Shown here in pieces: positions 55,573-64,000 of a DNA stretch of 64,000 bases. Every line of letters begins with the position of its first letter. Position 1 is the stretch's first letter. Under the pieces are notes generated by a model. It saw nothing but the letters and a program-made list of their open reading frames with translations, made no database searches and was not told the origin of the DNA. A program made the translations under genes and the position numbers. Origin of the DNA: Streptosporangium becharense (GTDB lineage Bacteria > Actinomycetota > Actinomycetes > Streptosporangiales > Streptosporangiaceae); NCBI RefSeq assembly GCF_014204985.1, contig NZ_JACHMP010000001.1, positions 1,984,001-2,048,000 on the forward strand. Reading direction: 5' to 3'.

Positions 55573-55599
55573 CTGGCACTCTGTGTTCCCGAGTGCCAA
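55573..55599 (-). promoter_or_regulatory. CIRCE operator of hrcA-dnaJ
   Basis: On the minus strand, TTGGCACTC-N9-GAGTGCCAG matches the CIRCE consensus TTAGCACTC-N9-GAGTGCTAA closely, with the exact 9-bp spacer. It lies 33 bp before the GTG of hrcA and implies HrcA autorepression of the hrcA-dnaJ operon. Confidence 0.92.
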
Positions 55600-55712
55600 G
55601 TGTACGGCCCCCGCCCGGAAGGCGCGATAAGCAGGAGGTGTGGACGACCGGGCCAAGTCGTTGGCAAGTCAACTGCTATCGCGATCCAAGTACCACACGT
55701 CACCATTGGTGT

Positions 55713-56477
55713 ATGTCTAATAATTATGGATCTTTCCCGGGTGGCACCCCGGGTGGTCCTGGTTACGGCGCCCCTCAGCAGCCGTACGGTCAGCAGTACT
55801 CGAGCGGCCCGTCCTACGGCGGATACCCCCCGCCCAACTATGGAACTCCGCAGGGAACGCCCGCCGCGACGAAGGTCAAGCCCAGCCTCGGTTGGATCTT
55901 CGGCGCCTGGTTCCTCGCGATCGTCAGCGTCATCATCGGGATCGTCGCCATCGTCGGCGGCGGCGTCGGCCTCGTCAAGGCGGTCGCCGACGCCGCCCCC
56001 ACCGAGTCCTTCGCCTCCGGCGAGACCGTGACGGTCTCGCTCGACCCCGCGAACAAGCCCGCGATCTACATATCCACCTCCGCCCCGACCAAGTACGAGT
56101 GCTCGCTCCAGGGCGCCAGCGAGGCCGACAAGCCCCGGCTGGAGAAGTCGGTCGGCACGCAGACCGTGACGCTCAACGGCGTCGTCTGGGAGCAGGGGCT
56201 GCGGATCGGGATCGACAAGGCGGGCGACTACCAGGTCCGTTGCGTCGCGGACCAGGCGGACACCACCAAGTTCGGTGTGGGCCGGGAGTTCGTGACCGGT
56301 GCGGTGGCGGGCGTCGTCGCCGGGTTCGGCATCCCCCTGGTGGGCATCCTGCTGGCGATCGTCGTGACGATCGTCGTACTGGTCAAGCGGAGCCGCGCAC
56401 GCAAGCGCCAGGCCGCCGCGGCGGCCCCCGCCCACTCGGCGGGACCGTGGGGGCAGACCCGTCCGTACGGTAGCTGA
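55713..56477 (+). CDS. Membrane protein with Gly/Tyr/Pro-rich N-terminus
   Basis: 254 residues. A Gly/Pro/Tyr/Gln-rich disordered start (1-50, GYGAPQQPYGQQYSSGPSYGGYPPP) precedes a membrane helix (LGWIFGAWFLAIVSVIIGIVAIVGGG), an extracytoplasmic beta-rich domain (about 100-200) with two Cys (YECSLQ, VRCVAD), and a second helix (GFGIPLVGILLAIVVTIVVLVK) with a basic tail. Such proteins are common in actinomycetes; function unknown. The start lacks a ribosome site and the message may be leaderless. Confidence 0.82.
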   Translation: MSNNYGSFPGGTPGGPGYGAPQQPYGQQYSSGPSYGGYPPPNYGTPQGTPAATKVKPSLGWIFGAWFLAIVSVIIGIVAIVGGGVGLVKAVADAAPTESFASGETVTVSLDPANKPAIYISTSAPTKYECSLQGASEADKPRLEKSVGTQTVTLNGVVWEQGLRIGIDKAGDYQVRCVADQADTTKFGVGREFVTGAVAGVVAGFGIPLVGILLAIVVTIVVLVKRSRARKRQAAAAAPAHSAGPWGQTRPYGS

Positions 56478-56534
56478 CGGTCGCCTTTGCTACCGTCCAC
56501 ATGATCCCTGGTACGAGACGGTGGGCGGTCGGTG

Positions 56535-57350
56535 ATGTACGAGCGTGACGTTCTGGCGGGAGACTGGCGGCGTCCCCTGAAAGGGAAGATCCCTCAGGTT
56601 CCCGCGGAGCTCGACCTGGTGGTCGAGGATGCCGACGGCGGCTTCTGCGGCGCCGTGGTGGCGTGCGACAAGGAGGCCGTCACCCTGGAGGACCGGTTCG
56701 GGCGCCGGCGGGTGTTCCCGCTGGAGCCCGCCGCGTTCCTCCTGGAGGGCAAAGTGGTCACACTCGTGCGGCCGGCCGCCGCGCCGCGCGCGCCGCGGCG
56801 CAGCGCCTCGGGTTCCATCGCGGTGGAGGGCCTGCGCGCGCGGGTCGCCCAGGAGAGCCGGATCTACGTGGAGGGCGTGCACGACGCCGCGCTCGTGGAG
56901 AAGGTCTGGGGTCACGACCTGCGGGTCGAGGGGGTGGTCGTGGAGTATCTGGAAGGCGTCGACCACCTGCCCTCGATCGTCGAGGAGTTCGGCCCCGGGC
57001 CGGGCCGGCGCCTGGGCGTGCTCGTCGACCACCTGGTGCCCGGCTCGAAGGAGAGCAGGATCGCCGCCCGGGTCTCCTCACCCCACGTGCTGGTCGTCGG
57101 GCATCCCTTCGTGGACGTGTGGCAGGCGGTCAAGCCCCGTACGCTCGGCATCGCGGCCTGGCCGTCGGTGCCGCGCGGCATACCCTGGAAAGAGGGTGTC
57201 ATCGCCGCCCTGGGCTGGGACGCCGAACCTGGCGACGCATGGCGCAGCATTCTTGGAGCAGTCACGACATATGCCGACCTGGAGCCGGAACTCCTCGGCC
57301 CGGTCGAAGAGCTGATCGACTTCGTGACGGCTCCCGATGAAGATCATTGA
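56535..57350 (+). CDS. DUF3097 protein with a TOPRIM-like motif
   Basis: 271 residues, a family confined to actinobacteria as far as I know. A beta-barrel-like N-terminal part (1-85) is followed by SRIYVEGVHDAALVEKVWG, DLRVEGVVVEYLEGVDHL, LGVLVDHLVPGSKESRIA and VLVVGHPFVDVWQAVKP. The strand-Glu-Gly-x-x-Asp pattern followed by a later V-D-H strand is what TOPRIM domains show, so a nucleic-acid phosphotransfer or nuclease role is possible. That is my inference. Function unknown. A GTG at 56532 precedes the ATG in frame. Confidence 0.85.
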   Translation: MYERDVLAGDWRRPLKGKIPQVPAELDLVVEDADGGFCGAVVACDKEAVTLEDRFGRRRVFPLEPAAFLLEGKVVTLVRPAAAPRAPRRSASGSIAVEGLRARVAQESRIYVEGVHDAALVEKVWGHDLRVEGVVVEYLEGVDHLPSIVEEFGPGPGRRLGVLVDHLVPGSKESRIAARVSSPHVLVVGHPFVDVWQAVKPRTLGIAAWPSVPRGIPWKEGVIAALGWDAEPGDAWRSILGAVTTYADLEPELLGPVEELIDFVTAPDEDH

Positions 57351-57374
57351 TTCCTTAACCCCCCAGGAGGGGCC

Positions 57375-58157
57375 ATGAGCGAGCATCCCGAAACCTCACC
57401 GGCGGACGACCAGGCACGCCGCGCCGGCGAGCCGTCGCCCGGCCACACCCAGTTCGGCCACCCCCAGTCCGGTCACACCCAGCCCGGCCAGAGCTACGGC
57501 TACGGCTACGGCGGACCGGTCCAGGATCCCGGGCACCCCGCCGGGCCGGGCCACACCCAGCCGAACCAGGGGTTCCAGGATTACGGGCAGCCGGGCCAGG
57601 GCCACACCCAGCAGAATCAGGGCTACACCCAACCGGGCCAGGGGTTCCAGGGCCACACCCAGCCGGGCCAGGGCTACCCCCAGGCGAACCAGGGCTACGA
57701 TGCCCAGCCCTCCTACGACGCGGGCGGTTACGGTGCCTACCAGTCCGGATACCCGCAGCCCGACCCGTACGCCCAGCCGGCGAGCTACGGCTACGGCTAC
57801 GGCCAGCAGGCGCCCGCCGGAGGGTACGGCCCCCGGCCCGGCAGCGATGACACCACCATGGCGATGATCGCCCACCTGCTGGGCCTGCTGACCTCCTTCC
57901 TCGGACCGCTGGTGATCTACCTCATGAGGAAGGACGACTCCCCCTACGTGCGCGACCAGGCGGCCGAGGCGCTGAACTTCCAGATCACACTGATGATCGC
58001 CTACTTCGTCTCGATGTTCCTCGCGTTCCTGCTCATCGGCTTCCTGCTGTTCCCCCTCGTCTGGATCGGGTCGCTCGTCTTCACGGTCATGGCCGCGGTG
58101 GCGGCCAACCGGGGAGACAGGTACCGCTATCCGATGAACATCCGTTTCGTCAGCTGA
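57375..58157 (+). CDS. DUF4870 membrane protein with Gly/Gln-rich repeat tail
   Basis: 260 residues. The N-terminal 150 are low-complexity, with about ten copies of GHTQPGQGF-type repeats rich in Gly, Gln, His and Tyr; the composition resembles prion-like or phase-separating tails. The rest is the DUF4870 domain: TTMAMIAHLLGLLTSFLGPLVIYLM, DQAAEALNFQITLMIAYFVSM and two more helices. AGGAGG six bases before the ATG. It follows the DUF3097 gene by 24 bp and may share its message. Confidence 0.88.
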   Translation: MSEHPETSPADDQARRAGEPSPGHTQFGHPQSGHTQPGQSYGYGYGGPVQDPGHPAGPGHTQPNQGFQDYGQPGQGHTQQNQGYTQPGQGFQGHTQPGQGYPQANQGYDAQPSYDAGGYGAYQSGYPQPDPYAQPASYGYGYGQQAPAGGYGPRPGSDDTTMAMIAHLLGLLTSFLGPLVIYLMRKDDSPYVRDQAAEALNFQITLMIAYFVSMFLAFLLIGFLLFPLVWIGSLVFTVMAAVAANRGDRYRYPMNIRFVS

Positions 58158-58191
58158 TCCCGGGCGTCGGCCTCACGGGCGCCGGCGGGCG

Positions 58192-59403
58192 TCAGGTGAG
58201 GTCGCGGATCAGGGCGTCGGCCAGTAGCCGGCCGCGTAGCGTGAGCACCGCGCGGCCGTCCTTGAACGCCTCGGTCTCCAGCAGGCCGTCGGCCAGCGCG
58301 CGGGCGACCACCGGGGGCCGTTCGAGATCCCGCACCGGGAAGCCCCGGACGAGCCGCAGCTCCAGCATCAGCCGTTCCACCGCCCTGTCCTGCGGGGTCA
58401 GCACCTCACGCGCGTGCGCGGGCGAGACCCCGGCGGCCAGGCGCCGGGCGTACGCCGCGGGGTGCTTGACGTTCCACCAGCGGGTGCCGCCGACGTGGCT
58501 GTGGGCTCCGGGGCCGACCCCCCACCAGTCGCCACCGGTCCAGTAGAGCAGGTTGTGCCGGCAGCGCCCGGCCTCCGAGGTCGCCCAGTTCGAGACCTCG
58601 TACCACTCGAATCCCGCCTCGGCCAGCATCGCGTCGGCGATGAGATAGCGGTCGGCGGCCACGTCGTCGTCGGGCATGGCGAGCTCGCCCCGCCTGACCC
58701 TGGCCGCCAGCGCGGTGCCCTCCTCCACGATGAGCGAGTACGCCGACACGTGGTCGGGCCCCGCCTCGATCGCGGCGGACAGCGAGGCACGCCAGTCGTC
58801 GTCGCTCTCCCCCGGCGTGCTGTAGATCAGGTCGAGGTTGACGTGGTCGAACCCCGCGTCCCTGGCCTCCCGGACGGCCCGCGCCGGACGACCGGGAGTG
58901 TGCCGGCGGTCGAGCACCCGCAGCACGTGCTCGCGGGCACTCTGCATGCCGAAGCTCACCCGGTTGAACCCGCCGGCGCGCAGCTCGGCCAGGTAGGCGG
59001 GATCGACCGACTCGGGGTTGGCCTCGGTGGTCACCTCCGCCCCCGGGGCGAGCCCGAACTCCTCGCCGATCGCGTCCAGGATCCGGACCAGGTCCGCAGC
59101 GGGCAGCAGGGTCGGGGTGCCGCCGCCGAAGAACACGGTCTCGACCGGCAGGTCCGCCTCCCCGAGGTTGGCCCGCGCCCGCCGCACCTCGTCGATCGCG
59201 GTGTCCGCGTAGTCCTTCCGCGACGCGCCGGGTCCCAGCTCGGCGGCCGTGTAGGTGTTGAAATCGCAGTAGCCGCAGCGGGTCACGCAGAAGGGGACGT
59301 GGACGTAGAAGCCGAAGGGACGTCCGCCGAGCCCTTCGAGCGCGCTCGCCGGAAGCTCGCCCGAGGCCGGTACGGGGTCCCCGTCGGGAAGTGTGGATGG
59401 CAC
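58192..59403 (-). CDS. hemW: Radical SAM protein HemW (heme chaperone)
   Basis: 403 residues. The radical-SAM cluster motif is CVTRCGYC (C39, C43, C46), followed by the extra Cys-type residues and the VETVFFGGGTPTLL and TTEANPESV motifs of HemW/HemN-like enzymes. The C-terminal HemW domain begins at RYLIADAMLAEAGFEWYEVSNWA. HemW lacks the coproporphyrinogen oxidase activity of HemN and is thought to insert heme. It lies in the actinomycete hrcA-hemW-lepA neighbourhood. Convergent with the DUF4870 gene. Confidence 0.93.
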   Translation of the reverse strand: MPSTLPDGDPVPASGELPASALEGLGGRPFGFYVHVPFCVTRCGYCDFNTYTAAELGPGASRKDYADTAIDEVRRARANLGEADLPVETVFFGGGTPTLLPAADLVRILDAIGEEFGLAPGAEVTTEANPESVDPAYLAELRAGGFNRVSFGMQSAREHVLRVLDRRHTPGRPARAVREARDAGFDHVNLDLIYSTPGESDDDWRASLSAAIEAGPDHVSAYSLIVEEGTALAARVRRGELAMPDDDVAADRYLIADAMLAEAGFEWYEVSNWATSEAGRCRHNLLYWTGGDWWGVGPGAHSHVGGTRWWNVKHPAAYARRLAAGVSPAHAREVLTPQDRAVERLMLELRLVRGFPVRDLERPPVVARALADGLLETEAFKDGRAVLTLRGRLLADALIRDLT

Positions 59404-59532
59404 GTCCCCAAGTCTGCCGCTCTCGCGGTGATGCCCGGTACGCCGGGAGCCGGCGCTCGGGAGGCCGTCCGCCGGAACGTCGCGGACCGTTGACGCCCCG
59501 ATCGGCCAGGTCTACGATCCGGGAAAACTTAC

Positions 59533-59545
59533 AGGAAACTTTCCT
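59533..59545 (+). promoter_or_regulatory. Candidate operator of the chitinase gene
   Basis: AGGAAACTTTCCT is a perfect palindrome around a central base, 33 bp before the GTG of the chitinase gene, and overlaps the likely promoter (TATAAG at 59545-59550). The shape recalls ROK-type sugar-regulator sites. Identity of the regulator is not shown. Confidence 0.55.
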
Positions 59546-59577
59546 ATAAGTTGCTATCCCGAGCAGTGGAGAAGCCC

Positions 59578-60849
59578 GTGCAGAGACTCCTCCGTCATGT
59601 GATCGCGGTGACCCTCGCCACAGGTCTCGCGGCGCTGTCCGCCCCCGCCCCCGCCCAGGCCGCCTCCGGCCACGGCGACCGTTTCAAACGGGTCGCCTAC
59701 TTCATCCAGTGGGGCGTCTACGCCCGCGACTACCACGTCAAGGACATGGACACCAGCGGCGCCGCCGGCAAGGTCACCCACATCAACTACGCCTTCGGCT
59801 TCGTGGACGCCGCGGGCGACTGCGTCTCCGCCGACGCGTGGGCCGACTGGCAGCGCCCGGTGCCCGCCGAGCAGAGCGTCGACGGCGTCGCGGACGCCGA
59901 GGGACAGGCGCTGAACGGCAACCTGAACCAGCTGAGAAAGCTCAAGGCCAAGCACCCCGGACTCAAGGTGCTGATCTCGCTCGGCGGCTGGACCGGCTCG
60001 AAGTACTTCTCCGACGCGGTGCTCACCCCCGAGGGACGTGCCAGGCTGGCCACCTCCTGCATCGACCTGTGGCTTCGGGGCAACCTGCCCGGCACCGCAC
60101 CCGGCACCGGCGCGGGCGTCTTCGACGGCATCGACCTCGACTGGGAATGGCCGGGCTCGGCCGGCGCCGAGGGCAACGTCATCCGGCCCGAGGACAAGCG
60201 CAACTTCACCCTGTTCGTCACCGAACTGCGCCGTCAGATGAACGAGTTCGACCGGCGCACCGAACTGACCGCCTTCCTGCCGGCCGCGGCGGCGAAGATC
60301 GACGCGGGCTTCGAGGTCCGCGACGTGTTCAGGCAGCTCACCTTCGCCACCATCCAGGGCTACGACCTGCACGGTACGTGGGAGACCGTCACCGGCCACA
60401 ACGGCAACCTGTTCACCGACCGGCACGACCCCAACCCGGTGAAGTACAGCGTGGACCAGACCGTCCGCGACTACCTGGCACGCGGCGCCCCGGCCAGGAA
60501 GCTCGTGGTCGGCGTCCCGGCGTACGGGCAGGGCTGGACCGGTGTCACCGGCGGCAGGAACGGCCTGTACGGAACCGCCACCGGTCCCGCGCCGGGCACC
60601 CACGCCCCCGGCAGCGAAGACTACGAGGTCCTCGCGAAGAAGCCCGGCAAGCGCTACCGCGACCTGCGCACCGGCTCCCTCTGGCTCTACGACGGCAACG
60701 AGTTCTGGTCCTACGACGACCCGGCCTCGCTGGTCCAGAAGGCCGCGTACATCCGGCTGAAGGGGCTCGGCGGCTCCATGCTGTGGTCCGTCGACCAGGA
60801 CGACGCCAAAGCCTCGCTCACCTCGGCGCTCTACGGCGTCCTGCGCTGA
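59578..60849 (+). CDS. Secreted GH18 chitinase
   Basis: Hydrolyses chitin to chito-oligosaccharides. 423 residues: signal peptide (VQRLLRHVIAVTLATGLAALSAPAPAQAA) and a single GH18 TIM barrel with VLISLGGWTGS, the catalytic FDGIDLDWEWPG (DxxDxDxE) and GYDLHGTWE. The chitinase insertion domain near the C-terminus has YEVLAKKPGKRYRD. No carbohydrate-binding module. The GTG at 59578 has GGAG six bases before it; starts at 59551 and 59566 are weaker. Confidence 0.93.
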   Translation: MQRLLRHVIAVTLATGLAALSAPAPAQAASGHGDRFKRVAYFIQWGVYARDYHVKDMDTSGAAGKVTHINYAFGFVDAAGDCVSADAWADWQRPVPAEQSVDGVADAEGQALNGNLNQLRKLKAKHPGLKVLISLGGWTGSKYFSDAVLTPEGRARLATSCIDLWLRGNLPGTAPGTGAGVFDGIDLDWEWPGSAGAEGNVIRPEDKRNFTLFVTELRRQMNEFDRRTELTAFLPAAAAKIDAGFEVRDVFRQLTFATIQGYDLHGTWETVTGHNGNLFTDRHDPNPVKYSVDQTVRDYLARGAPARKLVVGVPAYGQGWTGVTGGRNGLYGTATGPAPGTHAPGSEDYEVLAKKPGKRYRDLRTGSLWLYDGNEFWSYDDPASLVQKAAYIRLKGLGGSMLWSVDQDDAKASLTSALYGVLR

Positions 60850-60865
60850 GCCGACCGCTCACACC

Positions 60866-60898
60866 GCGGGGCCGCGGATCCCGGATCCGCGGCCCCGC
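60866..60898. terminator. Bidirectional terminator between chitinase and lepA genes
   Basis: GCGGGGCCGCGG and CCGCGGCCCCGC pair perfectly around ATCCCGGAT, with the palindrome extending inward. It lies 17 bp past the chitinase stop and 19 bp past the convergent lepA stop. Confidence 0.75.
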
Positions 60899-60917
60899 AC
60901 GCACGTTCGCGCGCCGG

Positions 60918-62756
60918 CTACTTCTTGGCCTTGTCGGCGGAGGACTCGGTGGACAGCGCCGCGACGAACGCCTCCTGCGGCACCTCGACACGGCCGACCA
61001 TCTTCATCCGCTTCTTGCCCTCCTTCTGCTTCTCCAGCAGCTTGCGCTTACGGGAGATGTCACCGCCGTAGCACTTGGCGAGGACGTCCTTGCGGATGGC
61101 GCGGATGTTCTCCCGGGCGATGACCCGGGCGCCGATGGCGGCCTGGATCGGCACCTCGAACTGCTGCCTCGGGATGAGCTCGCGCAGCTTCTTGGCCATC
61201 TCGACGCCGTAGGCGTACGCCTTGTCCTTGTGGACGATGGCGCTGAAGGCGTCGACGGCCTCGCCCTGGAGCAGGATGTCGACCTTGACCAGCTCGGACT
61301 CCTGCTCGCCGAAGGGCTCGTAGTCGAGCGAGGCGTAGCCCCGGGTGCGGGACTTGAGCTGGTCGAAGAAGTCGAAGATGATCTCGCCGAGCGGCATGGT
61401 GTAGCGGATCTCGACGCGGTCCTCGGACAGGTAGTCCATGCCCTGGAGGTTGCCGCGGCGGTTCTGGCAGAGCTCCATGATCGCCCCGATGAACTCGGAC
61501 GGGACCAGCACGGTCGACTTCACCACCGGCTCGAAGACCTTGTCCACCTTGCCGGTGGGGAACTCCGACGGGTTGGTGACCGTGACCTCCTTGCCGTCCT
61601 CCATGATCACCCGGTAGACCACGTTGGGCGCGGTGGAGATGAGCGAGAGGTTGAACTCCCGCTCCAGGCGCTCACGCACGATCTCCATGTGGAGCAGGCC
61701 GAGGAAGCCGCAGCGGAAGCCGAAGCCCAGCGCCGCGGAGGTCTCCGGCTCGTAGACCAGGGCGGCGTCGTTGAGCTGGAGCTTGTCCAGGGCCTCGCGG
61801 AGCTCGGGGTAGTCGTCGCCGTCGATCGGGTAGAGGCCGGAGAAGACCATCGGCTTGGGGTGCTCGTAGCCGCCGAGGGCCTCTGCCGCCGGTCGCGCGA
61901 CGGAGGTCACCGTGTCGCCGACCCGCGACTGGCGGACGTCCTTCACGCCGGTGATCAGGTAACCCACCTCGCCGACGCCCAGCCCCCTGTCGGCGATCTT
62001 CGGCTCCGGCGAGATGACGCCGATCTCCAGCGTCTCGTGGGCCGCGGTGGTGGACATCATCAGGATGCGCTCGCGCCTGCCCAGGTGGCCGTCGACGACC
62101 CGGACGTAGGTGATCACACCGCGGTAGGTGTCGTACACCGAGTCGAAGATCAGCGCGCGGGCGGGCGCCTCGGCGTCGCCGACCGGCGCTGGGACGCTGG
62201 CGACCACGTGGTCCAGCAGCTCGCGGACGCCCACACCGGTCTTGCCGGAGACCTTCAGCACGTCCTCCGGCTCGCAGCCGATGAGGTGCGCGATCTCCGC
62301 GGCGTACTTCTCCGGCTGGGCCGCGGGAAGGTCGATCTTGTTGAGGACCGGAATGATCGTCATGTCGGCGTTCATGGCCAGGTAGAGGTTGGCCAGGGTC
62401 TGCGCCTCGATGCCCTGCGCGGCGTCGACGAGCAGGATCGCACCCTCGCACGCCTGCAGCGACCGGGAGACCTCGTAGGTGAAGTCGACGTGGCCGGGCG
62501 TGTCGATCATGTTGAGGACGTACTCGGTGTCGCCGACCTTCCACGGCAGCCGGACCGCCTGCGACTTGATGGTGATGCCGCGCTCGCGCTCGATGTCCAT
62601 CCGGTCGAGATACTGGGCACGCATGGAGCGGTCGTCGACCACACCGGTGATCTGCAACATGCGGTCGGCGAGGGTCGACTTTCCGTGGTCGATATGCGCG
62701 ATGATGCAGAAGTTGCGGATCACCGCGGGATCGGTCTGGCCAGGCTGAATGCGCAC
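60918..62756 (-). CDS. lepA: Elongation factor 4 (LepA)
   Basis: Ribosome-associated GTPase thought to back-translocate or assist 30S biogenesis. 612 residues. GTP motifs [14 protein letters not shown] and NKID, the EF-G-like domains, and the LepA-specific C-terminal domain. The GTG at 62756 gives [16 protein letters not shown], the usual short N-terminus. An ATG at 62816 would leave only 14 bp to the divergent gene. A longer frame to 62852 is not used. Confidence 0.95.
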   Translation of the reverse strand: MRIQPGQTDPAVIRNFCIIAHIDHGKSTLADRMLQITGVVDDRSMRAQYLDRMDIERERGITIKSQAVRLPWKVGDTEYVLNMIDTPGHVDFTYEVSRSLQACEGAILLVDAAQGIEAQTLANLYLAMNADMTIIPVLNKIDLPAAQPEKYAAEIAHLIGCEPEDVLKVSGKTGVGVRELLDHVVASVPAPVGDAEAPARALIFDSVYDTYRGVITYVRVVDGHLGRRERILMMSTTAAHETLEIGVISPEPKIADRGLGVGEVGYLITGVKDVRQSRVGDTVTSVARPAAEALGGYEHPKPMVFSGLYPIDGDDYPELREALDKLQLNDAALVYEPETSAALGFGFRCGFLGLLHMEIVRERLEREFNLSLISTAPNVVYRVIMEDGKEVTVTNPSEFPTGKVDKVFEPVVKSTVLVPSEFIGAIMELCQNRRGNLQGMDYLSEDRVEIRYTMPLGEIIFDFFDQLKSRTRGYASLDYEPFGEQESELVKVDILLQGEAVDAFSAIVHKDKAYAYGVEMAKKLRELIPRQQFEVPIQAAIGARVIARENIRAIRKDVLAKCYGGDISRKRKLLEKQKEGKKRMKMVGRVEVPQEAFVAALSTESSADKAKK

Positions 62757-62830
62757 CGGTGTCCGTTTCGACGGGATGAATGACGATCTATGGCTGGCAT
62801 ACCAGCCGTCTTCCATGGTGACATGTCCAG

Positions 62831-63832
62831 GTGATTGCCCGGACCAGAGCACGACGTGGCCTGCGTTTTCTCGCGATGGTGGCGGCCCTGCTCATCGCCC
62901 TTCCCGGAGTGGCCGTGGCCACCCTCACCCTGCAGTTTACCGGGACACCGGCTTCCTGGGCGAAGACCACCGGTCACGACGCCCTGTGGCTCGGCCACGC
63001 GTGGGTGGACGGCCGCCGCACCGAGAAGGACGTACGGAAACTCGCGGAGCGACTCCGCAAGACGGGCGTCAGGGACGTGTACCTCCATTCGGGCCCGTTC
63101 GACTCCGACGGGGCACTGCCGGCCGCCAATCATCCGAAGGCGGCCGACTTCCTGAAGTGGTGGCGCGCGGAGCTGCCCGAGGTGAGGGTGTCGGCCTGGC
63201 TCGGGCAGAAGGTCGACGGGGTCCTGGACCTCGACGACCCGGCCTCCCGGCAGCGGGTGCTGGACGGCGCCCGCGCGATCATGGCGCTCGGCTTCGACGG
63301 CGTCCACTACAACTTCGAGCCGATCGGCGACGGCGACACCGACTTCCTCGACCTGCTGGCGAAGACCCGCGCGGTCGTGGGCGACGGCCTGCTGTCCACC
63401 TCCACCCCGCAGATCGAGCCGTTCCCGCTCACCCGCCCCGTCGCCCGCGCCGTCATCGGTCACGACAAGTACTGGTCGCCCGACTACTTCCGCCAGGTGG
63501 CGAGCCTGACCGACCAGGTGGCGATCATGACCTACGACTCCTACCTGCCGTTCCCCGCCATGTACGGCGGCTACGTCGTGCGGCAGGGCACGCTCGCGCT
63601 CGATCTCGTCCCCGAGCAGAAGACGCTGCTCATCGGCGCCCCGGCCTATCACGACCACGACGTCGGATGGGGGGACGAGGCGGAGAGCGTCAAGGACGCG
63701 GCCCGCGGCGCCAGGCTGGCGCTGACCGCGTACGGAAGGCAGCGCGAGCGGTTCGGCCTGGCGCTCTACGTCGACTTCGCGGCCACCGAGGAGGACTGGG
63801 ACGAGTATCGGGAATTCTGGTTCAAGCCATGA
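62831..63832 (+). CDS. Secreted or anchored GH18-like barrel protein
   Basis: 333 residues from GTG. An N-terminal hydrophobic helix ([22 protein letters not shown]) is a signal or anchor. The rest resembles a TIM barrel of the GH18 type: [43 protein letters not shown] at the place of the catalytic strand, and [14 protein letters not shown]. It has one Glu at the position expected for the acid (FEP) but not the DxxDxDxE signature. Probably a glycan-active or glycan-binding protein; unnamed. The gene is divergent from lepA. Confidence 0.8.
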   Translation: MIARTRARRGLRFLAMVAALLIALPGVAVATLTLQFTGTPASWAKTTGHDALWLGHAWVDGRRTEKDVRKLAERLRKTGVRDVYLHSGPFDSDGALPAANHPKAADFLKWWRAELPEVRVSAWLGQKVDGVLDLDDPASRQRVLDGARAIMALGFDGVHYNFEPIGDGDTDFLDLLAKTRAVVGDGLLSTSTPQIEPFPLTRPVARAVIGHDKYWSPDYFRQVASLTDQVAIMTYDSYLPFPAMYGGYVVRQGTLALDLVPEQKTLLIGAPAYHDHDVGWGDEAESVKDAARGARLALTAYGRQRERFGLALYVDFAATEEDWDEYREFWFKP

Positions 63833-63898
63833 ATACGGCTCACGTCACAGGGAGCGCAGGGTACAGTTGTCGAGCATCCCTCTGCGCGGCTCGTCGAT

Positions 63899-63928
63899 TT
63901 GAGCGACGACTCGGGCAGTTGGTAGCCT
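63899..63928 (+). promoter_or_regulatory. Promoter toward a gene beyond the window, probably rpsT
   Basis: TTGAGC and TAGCCT are 18 bp apart. The window then ends in GAGG, seven bases and GTG (63998-64000), which looks like the start of a gene with a good ribosome site. Beside lepA that gene is commonly rpsT (ribosomal protein bS20). Confidence 0.55.
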
Positions 63929-64000
63929 AGTCAACTGCGTGTGGCGCGCCCTCTCTGCCCGCGCGCCCCATCCGACGACATTCACCGAGGCTTCTTCGTG

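Noticed and set aside
53366-55672. dnaJ frame extended upstream across hrcA
   Set aside because: The extra part lies in a different frame over hrcA and has no domain.
59709-62783. Very long plus-strand frame (1024 codons) over the chitinase 3' part and antisense to lepA
   Set aside because: Repetitive, charged shadow translation with no domain; both true genes are on record in other frames.

Overview
The window is high-GC actinobacterial chromosome. Codons almost always end in G or C, GTG starts are common, and many neighbouring genes overlap by 4 bp. The core gene order is the one I know from actinomycetes such as Streptomyces: dnaG, dgt, ppdK, glyS, znuACB-zur, uppS-recO, leuA, era, ybeY, phoH, a HIT gene, rsmE, dnaJ-hrcA, hemW, lepA. 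The XRE/DUF397 pair, PRC-barrel stress protein, alditol oxidase and DUF5941 genes point to a filamentous actinomycete. Streptosporangiaceae is my best guess, but this is inference. I see no rRNA, tRNA, CRISPR array, prophage or insertion sequence.

Left part (1-18 kb): the 5' part of primase, a lipoprotein with an M23-like fold whose metal ligands are replaced, dGTPase, pyruvate phosphate dikinase (with a 32-bp perfect palindrome upstream), glycyl-tRNA synthetase, a complete Zur-controlled zinc-uptake operon, uppS/recO, and a CDP-alcohol phosphatidyltransferase with its DUF5941 partner.

Middle part (17-44 kb): metabolic and accessory genes. An Lrp regulator, a guanidino-group-modifying hydrolase and ornithine aminotransferase form an arginine-to-glutamate-semialdehyde module. 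Then come a PhoD-like phosphatase, a glutamate-dehydrogenase homologue lacking its three active-site lysines, a stress protein, an amide permease/amidase pair, a TetR/dehydratase pair with two operators, a single-gene DUF262-DUF1524-RAMA nuclease (predicted modification-dependent defence), a whiJ-type HATPase/XRE/DUF397 cluster, alditol oxidase, leuA with a leucine leader peptide and attenuator hairpin, a membrane-anchored solute-binding protein with a partner membrane protein, a secreted endonuclease/phosphatase-fold enzyme, and a TetR-controlled FAD monooxygenase.

Right part (44.8-64 kb): era, a CBS-domain membrane protein, ybeY, phoH and the HIT gene run on the minus strand. Three perfect 89-bp tandem repeats fill the gap before ybeY and include its start codon. 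Next are an ECF-type sigma factor with a membrane partner, rsmE, dnaJ and hrcA under a CIRCE operator, DUF3097 and DUF4870 proteins, hemW, a secreted GH18 chitinase, lepA, and a GH18-like secreted protein. The last three bases may be the GTG start of rpsT.
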